A stretch of 64,000 nucleotides of DNA from Gemmatimonadota bacterium (GTDB lineage Bacteria > Gemmatimonadota > Gemmatimonadetes > Gemmatimonadales > GWC2-71-9), in contig JAZKBR010000004.1 in NCBI GenBank assembly GCA_040388535.1, positions 310,001 to 374,000 of the forward strand, in the 5' to 3' direction. The notes below the pieces were generated by a model. It searched no databases and was not told the origin of the DNA. It worked only from the letters and a program-made list of their open reading frames with translations. Of this stretch, positions 8,463 to 16,400 are shown one piece after another (position 1 is the stretch's first letter; every line of letters begins with the position of its first letter). The position numbers were made by a program, and so were the translations under genes.

Positions 8463-10357
8463 GACGAACCGCTGGCGAGATGGGTCAGACGCTCGGCCAC
8501 GTCGTGGAACCCGACATCAACGGCCAGCACGCGCTCGTAGCAGTTGCGGGCATCAGCATTCTTCCCCTGCGCTTCTTGCGCCCGGCCGAGCCAGTAGAGG
8601 ACACCGATCTTCTCGGCGTCGTCCTCGGGGCCGCGCTCCACGGCGCGCAGCACAGCCTCGGCGACCGCCGGCCGACCCTGATCGTAGAACGTCTCGCCAA
8701 GCGCCTCCGATGTCCGGAGCCGCGCGGCTGGTGAACGGAGCGCCTTCTGGAATTCGCCGATTGCTTCGTCGAGCAGCCCCATCTCCTTGAACGCGATCCC
8801 GAGGTCGTAGTGGGCCTGGTGATCTTCGATCGGGAGGTTCTGATCCAGTGCCCGCTTGAATTCCGCGAGTGCCTCGCGGAAGGTCTCATCTTCATCCGGC
8901 GAGATCGCAGTTGTCTCGGTGCGCATCCGGGTGGAGCGCGGGCCGGCATCCTCGTTCATCATCGCCGCAAAATCGATGAAGCCGTCGGCCGTCTGTTCGC
9001 TTGGCGCATCGGGGTGCATCGCGCGGAGCGCTGCGCGGGCGCGTTCGTGGTACTCATCGAGTTCGAGCACCCGGCGATAGACCGCCACTGCCTTGTCGGT
9101 GCTTCCTTCGCGAACAAAGGCATCGCCGAGTTCCACGTACGACTCGCAAAGCCGTGGCCCATCCTTCATCTGCGAAGCAACTTCCACGCGCGCCTGATAG
9201 CGATTGATGGAGTTCGGCTCGGCCTGCACGAGTTCGGTCGACACTTGCCAGGCATGAAGCCATTCGGCGCGCTCCTGATACCCCGCGAGCGCTGCTTCGA
9301 GCCGCGCGATACCGCCTGCGCGATCGCCGTGCTCCAGCAACGCGTGGCCCGTGACCCGCTGCCCCAGCGGATCGTCGAGGGTCACGCCTTCGGGTAGCGC
9401 GGGCATCGCTGGGGTCGCTGGAGCGTCGGTCGCTCCCTCGGTCTCCAGAAAGACCAGCGGCGCGCCGCCTTCGGGCGCGGCGTCCGGTGACATGTCGAGC
9501 GAGATCGTGTCGGCCGCAGGCGGTGGCTCGAACGAGGTGACCTCGAGACCATCGATGCGGCCCTGCGCGCCGGCAGCCGCCGCCGTGAGCCCGACATCCA
9601 CCAGGCCATCGAGCAGGACGGTTGTGGGCGCAGGCGCGTCAGGATCGGCTTGCATGGTGGACTGCTCGAGCCCCTCAAGCTGGCTCACCTCGGGCGGGCG
9701 CTCGAACTCGATCTGCTCGACGAGGGTCGGGTCGATCGCGTGATCGGTAACCGGCCCCGGTATCGATTCGGATGCGCGCTCGAGCCGAAGGTCGGTGTCA
9801 ATGAAGACCAGGCCCCGGCCTTGCTCGACGCTGGTCCCCCCCGGCGATGCAACTTCCTCGGGGGCGTGGTCGCGTCCGAGCAGTTCGTCTACCAGTCCCT
9901 GGAGGTCACGCCAGCTGGAGAACTCGGCGGCGAAGGCATCGACCGCCGATTTCGCAGCATCCCCCTGCCCCGCGCGCTCCATCCGCTCGAGATAGGTGCT
10001 GAGCTGATGGCGCACGTCGTAGAGGACCCGCTTGCGTGCCTGATAGCGGGCCAGCTCAAGGTGAGTGCGGATGCGGTCGGGGTCGAGGCGGAGAATCTTG
10101 CCGCAGAGCGCGATGGCGTTATTGAAGAACCCCTGCTCGCCATAACGCGCGGCGGCCTGGTCCCACGCGTCACACGCGGCGGTATGGTCGCCGGCCTTGT
10201 GCTCGAGATCGCCGATGCGGTTGTAGAGGGAAGGATCAGCGCCTTCGGTCCCCCCTTCTGCCTCGCGGATGGCCTGGCGATAAAGCTCGATCGCCGCCCG
10301 CCATTCTTCGCGCTGTTCGTGCTGGCGCGCGGCGACTTTGAGCTTGTCAAGCGTCAT
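8459..10357 (-). CDS. Large TPR-repeat protein
   Basis: A 632-residue soluble protein with TPR-like helix pairs in the N-terminal 130 residues (EEWRAAIELYRQAIREAEG, HTAACDAWDQAAARYGEQG) and in the C-terminal half (about 330-620: STDKAVAVYRRVLELDEYHE, LLDEAIGEFQKALRSPAA, AQEAQGKNADARNCYERVLA). The two are joined by a long low-complexity, acidic and Ala/Pro-rich middle (about 160-320). It has no signal peptide. It heads the polyprenyl synthase-DUF4321-tatA operon. A scaffold or assembly role is plausible, but no partner can be named. Confidence 0.82.
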   Translation of the reverse strand: MTLDKLKVAARQHEQREEWRAAIELYRQAIREAEGGTEGADPSLYNRIGDLEHKAGDHTAACDAWDQAAARYGEQGFFNNAIALCGKILRLDPDRIRTHLELARYQARKRVLYDVRHQLSTYLERMERAGQGDAAKSAVDAFAAEFSSWRDLQGLVDELLGRDHAPEEVASPGGTSVEQGRGLVFIDTDLRLERASESIPGPVTDHAIDPTLVEQIEFERPPEVSQLEGLEQSTMQADPDAPAPTTVLLDGLVDVGLTAAAAGAQGRIDGLEVTSFEPPPAADTISLDMSPDAAPEGGAPLVFLETEGATDAPATPAMPALPEGVTLDDPLGQRVTGHALLEHGDRAGGIARLEAALAGYQERAEWLHAWQVSTELVQAEPNSINRYQARVEVASQMKDGPRLCESYVELGDAFVREGSTDKAVAVYRRVLELDEYHERARAALRAMHPDAPSEQTADGFIDFAAMMNEDAGPRSTRMRTETTAISPDEDETFREALAEFKRALDQNLPIEDHQAHYDLGIAFKEMGLLDEAIGEFQKALRSPAARLRTSEALGETFYDQGRPAVAEAVLRAVERGPEDDAEKIGVLYWLGRAQEAQGKNADARNCYERVLAVDVGFHDVAERLTHLASGSS

Positions 10358-10425
10358 GGCCGACCAGGGGTTGGGGGTGGCTCAAGTATCGATAGGACTT
10401 GAGGTTCTAAGTGTAGGCCGGGCCC

Positions 10426-10446
10426 CGGTCAGGGGCAAGCTGACCG
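10426..10446 (-). terminator. Possible hairpin terminator after the lipoprotein gene
   Basis: A 7-bp stem, CGGTCAG (10426-10432) with CTGACCG (10440-10446), lies about 45 bases after the stop of the lipoprotein gene in GC-rich flanks. No T-run follows, so this is only a tentative call. Confidence 0.35.
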
Positions 10447-10489
10447 AGGCCGGGGCGACCCGGAACACGTCCCCCAAAGTATCGACCGA

Positions 10490-11338
10490 TTACTCCCAAT
10501 TCACCCGGATGAGCTCCGGATTTCCCGGATCGTTCTGGAAAGCCCAGTCGAGGAGCACGAAGCCGGCACCGACGGAGACGACCCGCAGGGCGCCAAAGCG
10601 CTTGAAGCCATCGGCGCCCGTCATCTGCACCACGTAGCCCCACCCCGCGATCGCCTCGACGCCGGTCCGACCAAATCCGGTGAGCGGCGCCACATCGATG
10701 TCGTGCAGCGAGCCGACCGGCGTCTGGCCGTAGACCGTGATCTCGGTGCCAGCACGTTGCGGCACCAGGAAAAAGCGACCGCTCGCGTCACGCTGCAGCA
10801 CGAGGTCGACATCGGCGGCCCCGCTCATCACCGAGCCGAGTTCCGACCGGACTGCGTTCCCGTTGCCATCGAGGTCGCGCCAGAACCGGAAGCCGGCCCG
10901 AGTGTCGTCCGCCTGCCTTGCGTAGAGGGCCACGCTGGTCGACTCGAAGCGGGGCGTGTCCTCGCGGATGGGCGAGCGAGCCGATTCAATACCCTCGACA
11001 CTTTCGGCCGTCACAGAGAAGCAGCGCGGGCCACCGTTGTTCAAGGCGCCGGCCACGAAATCATTCGCCACCGTCGTTCCTTCCACCGACCACGGAGTCA
11101 GGCAGAGATCCCGATCGAGATCGTAGGGTGCCGAGTAGACGCGGTAGAGACGGAACCGACCCGGCGAGGCGCGGTACGGTTCATCGCTCCAGTGCAGCGC
11201 TATGCCGCCATCGAGGGAGGTGCTGGTGAGCGACGCGGGCTGTGGCAGCGCGCCGTCGTCGGGAAGGGTAAAGATGTTCTGGCAGCCAGCGAGCCAGGGA
11301 AGGATGAGTGCCTTGAGCAGCAACGAGCGAAACGACAT
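10490..11338 (-). CDS. Putative lipoprotein with beta-rich (fibronectin-like) domain, function unknown
   Basis: A 282-residue secreted protein. A signal peptide ends in the lipobox LAGC (MSFRSLLLKALILPWLAGCQ), so it should be lipidated by Lgt/Lsp and held at a membrane face. After this, a stretch with LTSTSLDGGIALHWSD, FRLYRVYSAP and CFSVTAESVEGIES looks like a fibronectin type III-like fold. The C-terminal part repeats short beta segments (GYVVQMTGADGFKRFGALRVVSV). I prefer the ATG at 11338 over 11350 because it gives a clean signal peptide. It follows the tatC-lptD gene after a structured 131-base gap. No enzyme motif is visible. Confidence 0.75.
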   Translation of the reverse strand: MSFRSLLLKALILPWLAGCQNIFTLPDDGALPQPASLTSTSLDGGIALHWSDEPYRASPGRFRLYRVYSAPYDLDRDLCLTPWSVEGTTVANDFVAGALNNGGPRCFSVTAESVEGIESARSPIREDTPRFESTSVALYARQADDTRAGFRFWRDLDGNGNAVRSELGSVMSGAADVDLVLQRDASGRFFLVPQRAGTEITVYGQTPVGSLHDIDVAPLTGFGRTGVEAIAGWGYVVQMTGADGFKRFGALRVVSVGAGFVLLDWAFQNDPGNPELIRVNWE

Positions 11339-11375
11339 GAGCAGCTCCACGCGAGTGAGTTGCGAAGAGCATTGG

Positions 11376-11430
11376 CAGGGCGCATGCCGCCGGAATCAGC
11401 GTTTCTGCCGTGAAACGGCAGGGTGCCCTG
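11376..11430 (-). other. Multi-stem leader structure upstream of the lipoprotein gene
   Basis: On the minus strand CAGGGC (11430-11425) can pair with GCCCTG (11381-11376). This encloses a perfect 7-bp hairpin CTGCCGT/ACGGCAG (plus coordinates 11405-11411 and 11415-11421) and a GC-rich CCGGCGGCATGCGCC element. The structure lies between the tatC-lptD stop and the lipoprotein start on the same strand, so it could be a terminator, an attenuator or a regulatory leader. It does not match a riboswitch class I can name. Confidence 0.35.
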
Positions 11431-11469
11431 ACCCGATGAGAGGACAGGGGCGTCCCGATCCGGGGACAC

Positions 11470-14400
11470 TCAGCGCGGCTTGAGGGTCGTCTGGTTGTAG
11501 TCGAACTTGACGTCGGGGAGCGGCTTGAGGGTCACCGTGAAGAAGAAGGCAAAGTTGCCGGTCGCGGTCTTGGAGAAATCGAACGACGCCATCCAGTCGT
11601 GCAGGTCACGCTGCAGCCGGATCACCTGCGACTCGAACTTGGAGTCGGTGATGTTGTACTGGGTTTGCCAGGAGACGCTCCAGTAACGGGTGGGCGAGAA
11701 GGAGGTGCTGAGACCGAGGTTACTGTGGTTTCCCGAGACCAGGTTGGTAGGCGGGAAGAAGATGTCGTTGGGGTCGGTGCTCACCGAGCCCACCGTGGTG
11801 CCCGTGGGGCGACGACGCTGCAGCGAGTAATTCAGGTTCGCGGTAAAGCCGCGTCCGGCCCCGGTCGCGTAAGCATCGGTGTTGGAAAATGCGCCGGGCC
11901 GGAAGCGTCGCGACGCCGGGCTCATGTAACTCGGCGGAGGCGTGGTCGTATCGCGCACGTCCCGCGGGTCGCGCTTCTTCGCCAGCCCGAAAAAGCCGGC
12001 GATCGAGCGGAATGTGCCACCATCGAGGGACATGCTCGCATTCACATTCGAGAGAAACGGCGCGAACTTCGCCGTGTCGGTCCCAACCTGCCCTTCCCAG
12101 AGGTCGTGGGTGAGCGAGACGTTCAGGCCGCGGACGAGATCGCTCTGGAAGGTGTTCGTCACGGCGGCCGTGGTCCAGCCGCTTCGCCCGGGGAGCTTCG
12201 CCTGTTCGAAGTCGTAGGCCACCGGCGTGGTGCCCCAGTTGAGCAGCGTCTTCTTCGGCAGGTTCGTGTCGTCACTCGTGGTATCACCCGGGGCAGGCTT
12301 CATCTTCGCGACGTACGTCTGATTGAGACTCACCGACGCGGTCAGCGTGGGCGGAGTCTCGAGTGGCAATGAGATCCCGCCGCTCCCGGAGACCGCGCGA
12401 GCATAGTCCTCGGAAAGCTTTGCCTTCGGCGAGTATTGAAGATTCATCAGCGGGTTGATGCTGGCACGGAATCGCTGCACCGGTCCGATTCCACCGAGAA
12501 ACCCGAACAGGGTGGGGGTCGACGCGAGGGAAAGCTGCAGTTTCTTCCCCTGCTGCACCCACTGGCCATTGGTGGCGGTATTGCGCACCATCAGCGGGCC
12601 ACTCGTGATGTTCGTGATGCCGAGCGTCGGCGTCACCTTGAACGTGCCCTGGAGCAGGAGCGGCAGGTTGATTCCGGTGGTCCAGTCGAAGGAGCTCAGG
12701 AAATCACCGTTCCGGACCGTGCTTACGCTCACGGAGTCCAGCGGATCCGCGGTGGAGAGGTCGGGGACCCGCTGCGTCACAGTGCGGCGCTGCGACGCCT
12801 GCATGTCGGTGAGCGTCAGGTTGTTGCTCCAGTTGAACGTCCCGAAACGGATCGGCGTCCCGATGGTGACGTTCGTCGTCCGCCGGTGCCCGAGGCTCGA
12901 GAGCGTGTCGAGCCGGCCGTTGTTCGCAAGAATTTCGGTGAAGGGAGTCTTCTGCTCCAGATCATTCGAGAGCGAAAAGGTCGGGCTCCACGAGACATGC
13001 TGTCCGAACTCGAAGGCTCGCGGTGAGATGGTGAGCGAGGGCAAGGTCATCCGGACCTGCCCGTCACTGATCGTCTGGCTCCGCGTGGCACCGAGGTTGG
13101 TATTTCCCCAGCTGAAGCGCTTCGCGAGGTTCAGCTGGCTGGTGATGTTCTGCGTCGACAGCAGCGGGTCGACGGTGTTCCCCTGCAACACCGAGCTGTT
13201 CCCGACGTAGTTGAGCCCGAAGCGGAGCGACGTGGTGTTGTTGAACTGCTGGTCGTGACTCCAGCGGATGTTCGTGCTCCCACCGCCCAGGCTCTGCTGT
13301 TCCTTGTCAATGGCGAAGTCACCCGTGACGAACCGGTCACGCCAGCGATACCGGAACTGCGACCCGTAACGCATATACCGGTTGGCGTACCAGTCCATAT
13401 GCGCGGTGAGGTCGATGTAGTCGTTGGGCGCCCAGTAATAGCCGATGTTGGTGACCTGGCGGTTGTAAGTCCGCGACGGTCGCACAATGTCGTTGAAACC
13501 GAAGTTGGGAATCAGGATCCCCGAGCGGCGGCCAACCTTGGTGTCCTGGAAGAGGAACGGCATCCAGACAATCGGCACATCGCGGATGTAGAGCACCGCC
13601 GGGCGCGCCACGAGCACCGATTGCGACACCCACTTCACCTGCCCTGACTGGAAGTGATAGTGTGGCTCGGCCAGGTCGCACGAGGTGAACTCGCTGTGCG
13701 CCGCATAGAGTCGTTTGCCGGTGGAGTCCACCGCCAGGTTGCCGCGCAGGAACCAGTTCGCGCCGGCGTCATCGAAGGTGGTCGTCGCCTCACCGATGAC
13801 CCCGCGTTCGTGGCAGGTGTCGAACTTCATCGTCCGACCCACCAGGATCTTCCCCTTCCCCTCCGGGTCTTCGAACATCCGCGGCTCGCCCTTCGCCGAC
13901 AGCTCGCACCGCGCATCGCTGTAGATGATTTCGTTGGCCTCGAGCACACTGGTATCGCGCACCGTGGCTGCGTGTCCGCCGAGGAAGAGGCCCTCGTCGC
14001 CCGGCAGCAGCGTGGCCGAGTCGCCCCGGAATCGGGTAACAGCAAAGCCCTCCCGCTTGAGGAGGGCCTGCATCACCGAGTCGGGCTCGAGAAACTTGTA
14101 CTTCGGTTTGGTCGGGATTCCGAGTCGCTTTGCGGTCGACGAGTCGATGGCCCGGGCGCCCAGTCCTGGCGTCACCTTGGCACGTCCGGTGTCGGCGGAC
14201 GGGGGCCGGAATGGCGGGTTCTGGGCGTGCAACTCTCTCGGCCCCCCCGCCAGCATCGTGAAGAGCACCAGCGCGCCGGCGATCTGGGCGGCCTTCTTCC
14301 GGCGCCGCTGCACCACAAAGGCGCCGAGCACACCGAGCTCATACAACGCAATCAGCAGCGCCGAGCAGACGATCATCGACAGGACGTCGGTGCCCGGCGA

Positions 14401-15024
14401 GAGAATCGCCCCGGCGATGCAGTTGAGCAGGACGGCATAGCGCCGGAAGCCGCTGAAGCGCTTCGCATCCATGACCCCGACCCAGGAGAGGAGGGTCATG
14501 ATCAACGGCAGTTCGAATGAGATGCCGACCGCAAGGATCACCTGAATCACGAACGAGAAATATTCGGCGAAAGTGATCTGGTTCACGAAATCGTTGCTGA
14601 CGGTGAGCAGGAACTTCAGCGAGAGCGGAACGCCGTAGATCCAGCCGAGCCAGCTGCCGAACAGGAAGAGCACCAGCCCGAGGCCGAGCGCCGGGATCAT
14701 CGCCTTTTTCTCGCGGTCGTAAAGTGCCGGCGAGAGGAAGGCCCACAACTGGTAGATGATGACCGGCGATGCCAGCACGAGCCCGAGCACGACGCCGAGC
14801 TTCAGGATCACCATCACCTGTTCGGTCGGCGCGAGGATGGTGAGTTTCCCGCCGGGCAGGTACGGGGCGATCGGCGCCTTGAGATAACCGATGGCGTTGT
14901 AGCTGGTCACCACCCAGAGGCCGATGCCGACGCCAACGAAGACCGCGATGAGCGCGCGGATGATACGCCCGCGAAGTTCCTCGAGGTGATCGAGGAACGG
15001 CATCTCGCCGGCAGGATTATCCAT
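11470..15024 (-). CDS. In-frame TatC-LptD fusion: Tat translocase subunit joined to LPS-assembly outer-membrane protein
   Basis: One uninterrupted 1184-codon gene. Residues 1-238 are a complete TatC: FLDHLEELRGRI at the N-terminus, six membrane spans, the conserved Pro/Glu region SFELPLIMTLLSWVGV, SPGTDV and the final ALYELGV helix. A basic stretch (RRRKK, 240-244) and hydrophobic core (248-260) ending LHAQ then form a Sec-type signal peptide, with likely cleavage after Ala267. Residues 268-1184 are LptD-like. There is an OstA-type beta-jellyroll region (about 330-460, with FTSCDLAEPHYHFQSGQVK), the LYIRDVPIVWMPFLF and GRRSGILIPNFGF motifs, and a long beta-barrel. LptD inserts lipopolysaccharide or a related glycolipid in the outer membrane. 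All three LptD cysteines lie in the N-terminal part (C373, C404, C449), so E. coli-style interdomain disulfides are absent. It is last in the tol-pal operon, eight bases after cpoB. Internal initiation at a GTG near codons 237-238 is an alternative route to separate LptD. Confidence 0.88.
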   Translation of the reverse strand: MDNPAGEMPFLDHLEELRGRIIRALIAVFVGVGIGLWVVTSYNAIGYLKAPIAPYLPGGKLTILAPTEQVMVILKLGVVLGLVLASPVIIYQLWAFLSPALYDREKKAMIPALGLGLVLFLFGSWLGWIYGVPLSLKFLLTVSNDFVNQITFAEYFSFVIQVILAVGISFELPLIMTLLSWVGVMDAKRFSGFRRYAVLLNCIAGAILSPGTDVLSMIVCSALLIALYELGVLGAFVVQRRRKKAAQIAGALVLFTMLAGGPRELHAQNPPFRPPSADTGRAKVTPGLGARAIDSSTAKRLGIPTKPKYKFLEPDSVMQALLKREGFAVTRFRGDSATLLPGDEGLFLGGHAATVRDTSVLEANEIIYSDARCELSAKGEPRMFEDPEGKGKILVGRTMKFDTCHERGVIGEATTTFDDAGANWFLRGNLAVDSTGKRLYAAHSEFTSCDLAEPHYHFQSGQVKWVSQSVLVARPAVLYIRDVPIVWMPFLFQDTKVGRRSGILIPNFGFNDIVRPSRTYNRQVTNIGYYWAPNDYIDLTAHMDWYANRYMRYGSQFRYRWRDRFVTGDFAIDKEQQSLGGGSTNIRWSHDQQFNNTTSLRFGLNYVGNSSVLQGNTVDPLLSTQNITSQLNLAKRFSWGNTNLGATRSQTISDGQVRMTLPSLTISPRAFEFGQHVSWSPTFSLSNDLEQKTPFTEILANNGRLDTLSSLGHRRTTNVTIGTPIRFGTFNWSNNLTLTDMQASQRRTVTQRVPDLSTADPLDSVSVSTVRNGDFLSSFDWTTGINLPLLLQGTFKVTPTLGITNITSGPLMVRNTATNGQWVQQGKKLQLSLASTPTLFGFLGGIGPVQRFRASINPLMNLQYSPKAKLSEDYARAVSGSGGISLPLETPPTLTASVSLNQTYVAKMKPAPGDTTSDDTNLPKKTLLNWGTTPVAYDFEQAKLPGRSGWTTAAVTNTFQSDLVRGLNVSLTHDLWEGQVGTDTAKFAPFLSNVNASMSLDGGTFRSIAGFFGLAKKRDPRDVRDTTTPPPSYMSPASRRFRPGAFSNTDAYATGAGRGFTANLNYSLQRRRPTGTTVGSVSTDPNDIFFPPTNLVSGNHSNLGLSTSFSPTRYWSVSWQTQYNITDSKFESQVIRLQRDLHDWMASFDFSKTATGNFAFFFTVTLKPLPDVKFDYNQTTLKPR

Positions 15025-15032
15025 CGATGTGG

Positions 15033-15812
15033 CTACGGAAGGGCGCGCAACGCGTCGCGGGCAAGCTTCGCCTCATCGCTCTGCGGGTAGCGATCGATCA
15101 CTTGCTGGTAGTAGGCCTTCGCAGCCGCCCGATCGGCGCGGCGTTCGGACAGCTTGCCGAGCTTGAAGAGCGCCGTCGGGGCCCGCGACGAGGTCGCGTA
15201 CTTGCTCACGACTTCGCTGTAGTACACCCGCGCCGAGTCCGGCTGCGCCGGATCGAAGGTGTCGGCAATGCCATATGTCGCATCGGGAGCGTACGACGAG
15301 GTGGGATAGAGCTCCAGCAGGCGCCGGAAGCCGAGTCGCGCCGACATCATCGCACCCTGCTGACTCTGCCCGCGCGCGGCCGAGTAGATGGCGTCGGCGG
15401 AGGGCTGGTTGATCGGTGCCTGACCAGCGGCCGGGCGCGTCGTGTCGCCGGGCGCTGGAGGAGGCGCCGGCGTCTCGGCACCCCGCACCTCAAGCTGGTT
15501 ACGCAAGTCGCTCAGGCGGCGCTGGCTCTGCCCCGAGAGCTCCTGCAGCACCAGCAGCGAGCGACGGACTTCAGTGAACTCGGCCATGTTGTCGCGACCG
15601 CTTCGTGCGAGCGCGCTCGACAGCGCGACGAGGGAGTCCATCCCGCGCTGCTGCATGGCAATGATCCGGGTCAGTTCGGCGGCGCGCGCCGAATCGGCAC
15701 GCGCCTGGGTCCGTTCGAGCACAGACACCTGCGTCTCGACGCGCCGCACCTGCCCCGGCGTGGCACACGCCGCTCCGAGGAGCAGCAGCGGCATCGCGAC
15801 GCGGGCCCGCAT
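15033..15812 (-). CDS. cpoB: CpoB/YbgF-type Tol-Pal associated protein
   Basis: A 259-residue periplasmic protein. It begins with a signal peptide and a possible lipobox (LLLLGAACATPG), followed by a coiled-coil region (about 20-110, VSVLERTQARADSARAAELTR) and a Pro-rich linker. Three TPR-like repeats follow at the C-terminus (AIYSAARGQSQQGAMMSARLG, ARVYYSEVVSKYATSSRAP, AAKAYYQQVIDRYPQSDEAK). In E. coli CpoB trimerises through the coiled coil and links Tol to peptidoglycan synthesis. Most homologues are soluble, so lipidation here would be a variation. Its ATG overlaps the pal stop by one base. Confidence 0.87.
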   Translation of the reverse strand: MRARVAMPLLLLGAACATPGQVRRVETQVSVLERTQARADSARAAELTRIIAMQQRGMDSLVALSSALARSGRDNMAEFTEVRRSLLVLQELSGQSQRRLSDLRNQLEVRGAETPAPPPAPGDTTRPAAGQAPINQPSADAIYSAARGQSQQGAMMSARLGFRRLLELYPTSSYAPDATYGIADTFDPAQPDSARVYYSEVVSKYATSSRAPTALFKLGKLSERRADRAAAKAYYQQVIDRYPQSDEAKLARDALRALP

Positions 15813-16387
15813 CAGCGCGGTGCCACCAGCGACTGCGCGCCGGCGATCGGCTCGAACTCGTCGCGACGGTTCTTGGCATACGCCGCTTCGTTCGAGGACG
15901 GGTCGATCGGCACTTCACGGCCAAGTGAGGCGACTTCGATGCGCGATGCGTCGACGCCGAGGCGGACGAGGTAATCCTTCGCGGCAACGGAGCGCTTCAT
16001 GCCGAGGGCGAGGTTGTACTCGTCGGAGCCGCGCTCGTCGGCGTGACCGGTGACGCGAATGCGCAGCGCCGGGTTGGCCTTGAGGATCGCGGCCTTGCGA
16101 TCAAGTCGGCCAGTATCGTCAGCGCCGATCGTGAATTCGTTGTAGTCGAAGTGAATCGTCTCGGCGATCTGGTTCACGAGGCCGGCACGCTCGGCTTCCT
16201 TCCGTGCGGCCTCGGCCCGGGCGATCGAGTCAGCATTCGAACGCGGCACGGTGGCGGTGGTGGTCGGCGACGATGGCGCCGAGCTCGGCACCGGTGCCGG
16301 CGCTACGGTGGGTTCAGCCTTCTTGCCACAGGCTCCGACGACGGTCGCCAGCCCGAACAGGGCAACGACGAGGGCACGTTGAGTCAT
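15812..16387 (-). CDS. pal: Peptidoglycan-associated lipoprotein Pal
   Basis: A 191-residue lipoprotein of the outer membrane that binds peptidoglycan and TolB. The signal peptide ends in a lipobox (VVGACGKK). A Pro/Ser/Thr-rich spacer follows, then an OmpA-like domain (about 85-175) with IHFDYNEFTIGADD, the peptidoglycan-binding Asp/Arg region VTGHADERGSDEYNLALGMKR and the closing NRRDEF. The start at 16387 has a strong ribosome-binding site (GGAGGAC) and is preferred to an ATG at 16492. Confidence 0.95.
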   Translation of the reverse strand: MTQRALVVALFGLATVVGACGKKAEPTVAPAPVPSSAPSSPTTTATVPRSNADSIARAEAARKEAERAGLVNQIAETIHFDYNEFTIGADDTGRLDRKAAILKANPALRIRVTGHADERGSDEYNLALGMKRSVAAKDYLVRLGVDASRIEVASLGREVPIDPSSNEAAYAKNRRDEFEPIAGAQSLVAPR

Positions 16388-16400
16388 GCGGTCCTCCACT

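Noticed and set aside
10381-10403. Inverted repeat CTCAAGT...ACTTGAG upstream of the TPR-polyprenyl operon
   Set aside because: Seven-base arms with a nine-base spacer and no regulator nearby; too weak for an operator call.
11470-15024. Treating TatC-LptD as two separate overlapping genes
   Set aside because: The two parts share one frame with no stop, so separate genes would require internal initiation; kept as one gene with that alternative noted.
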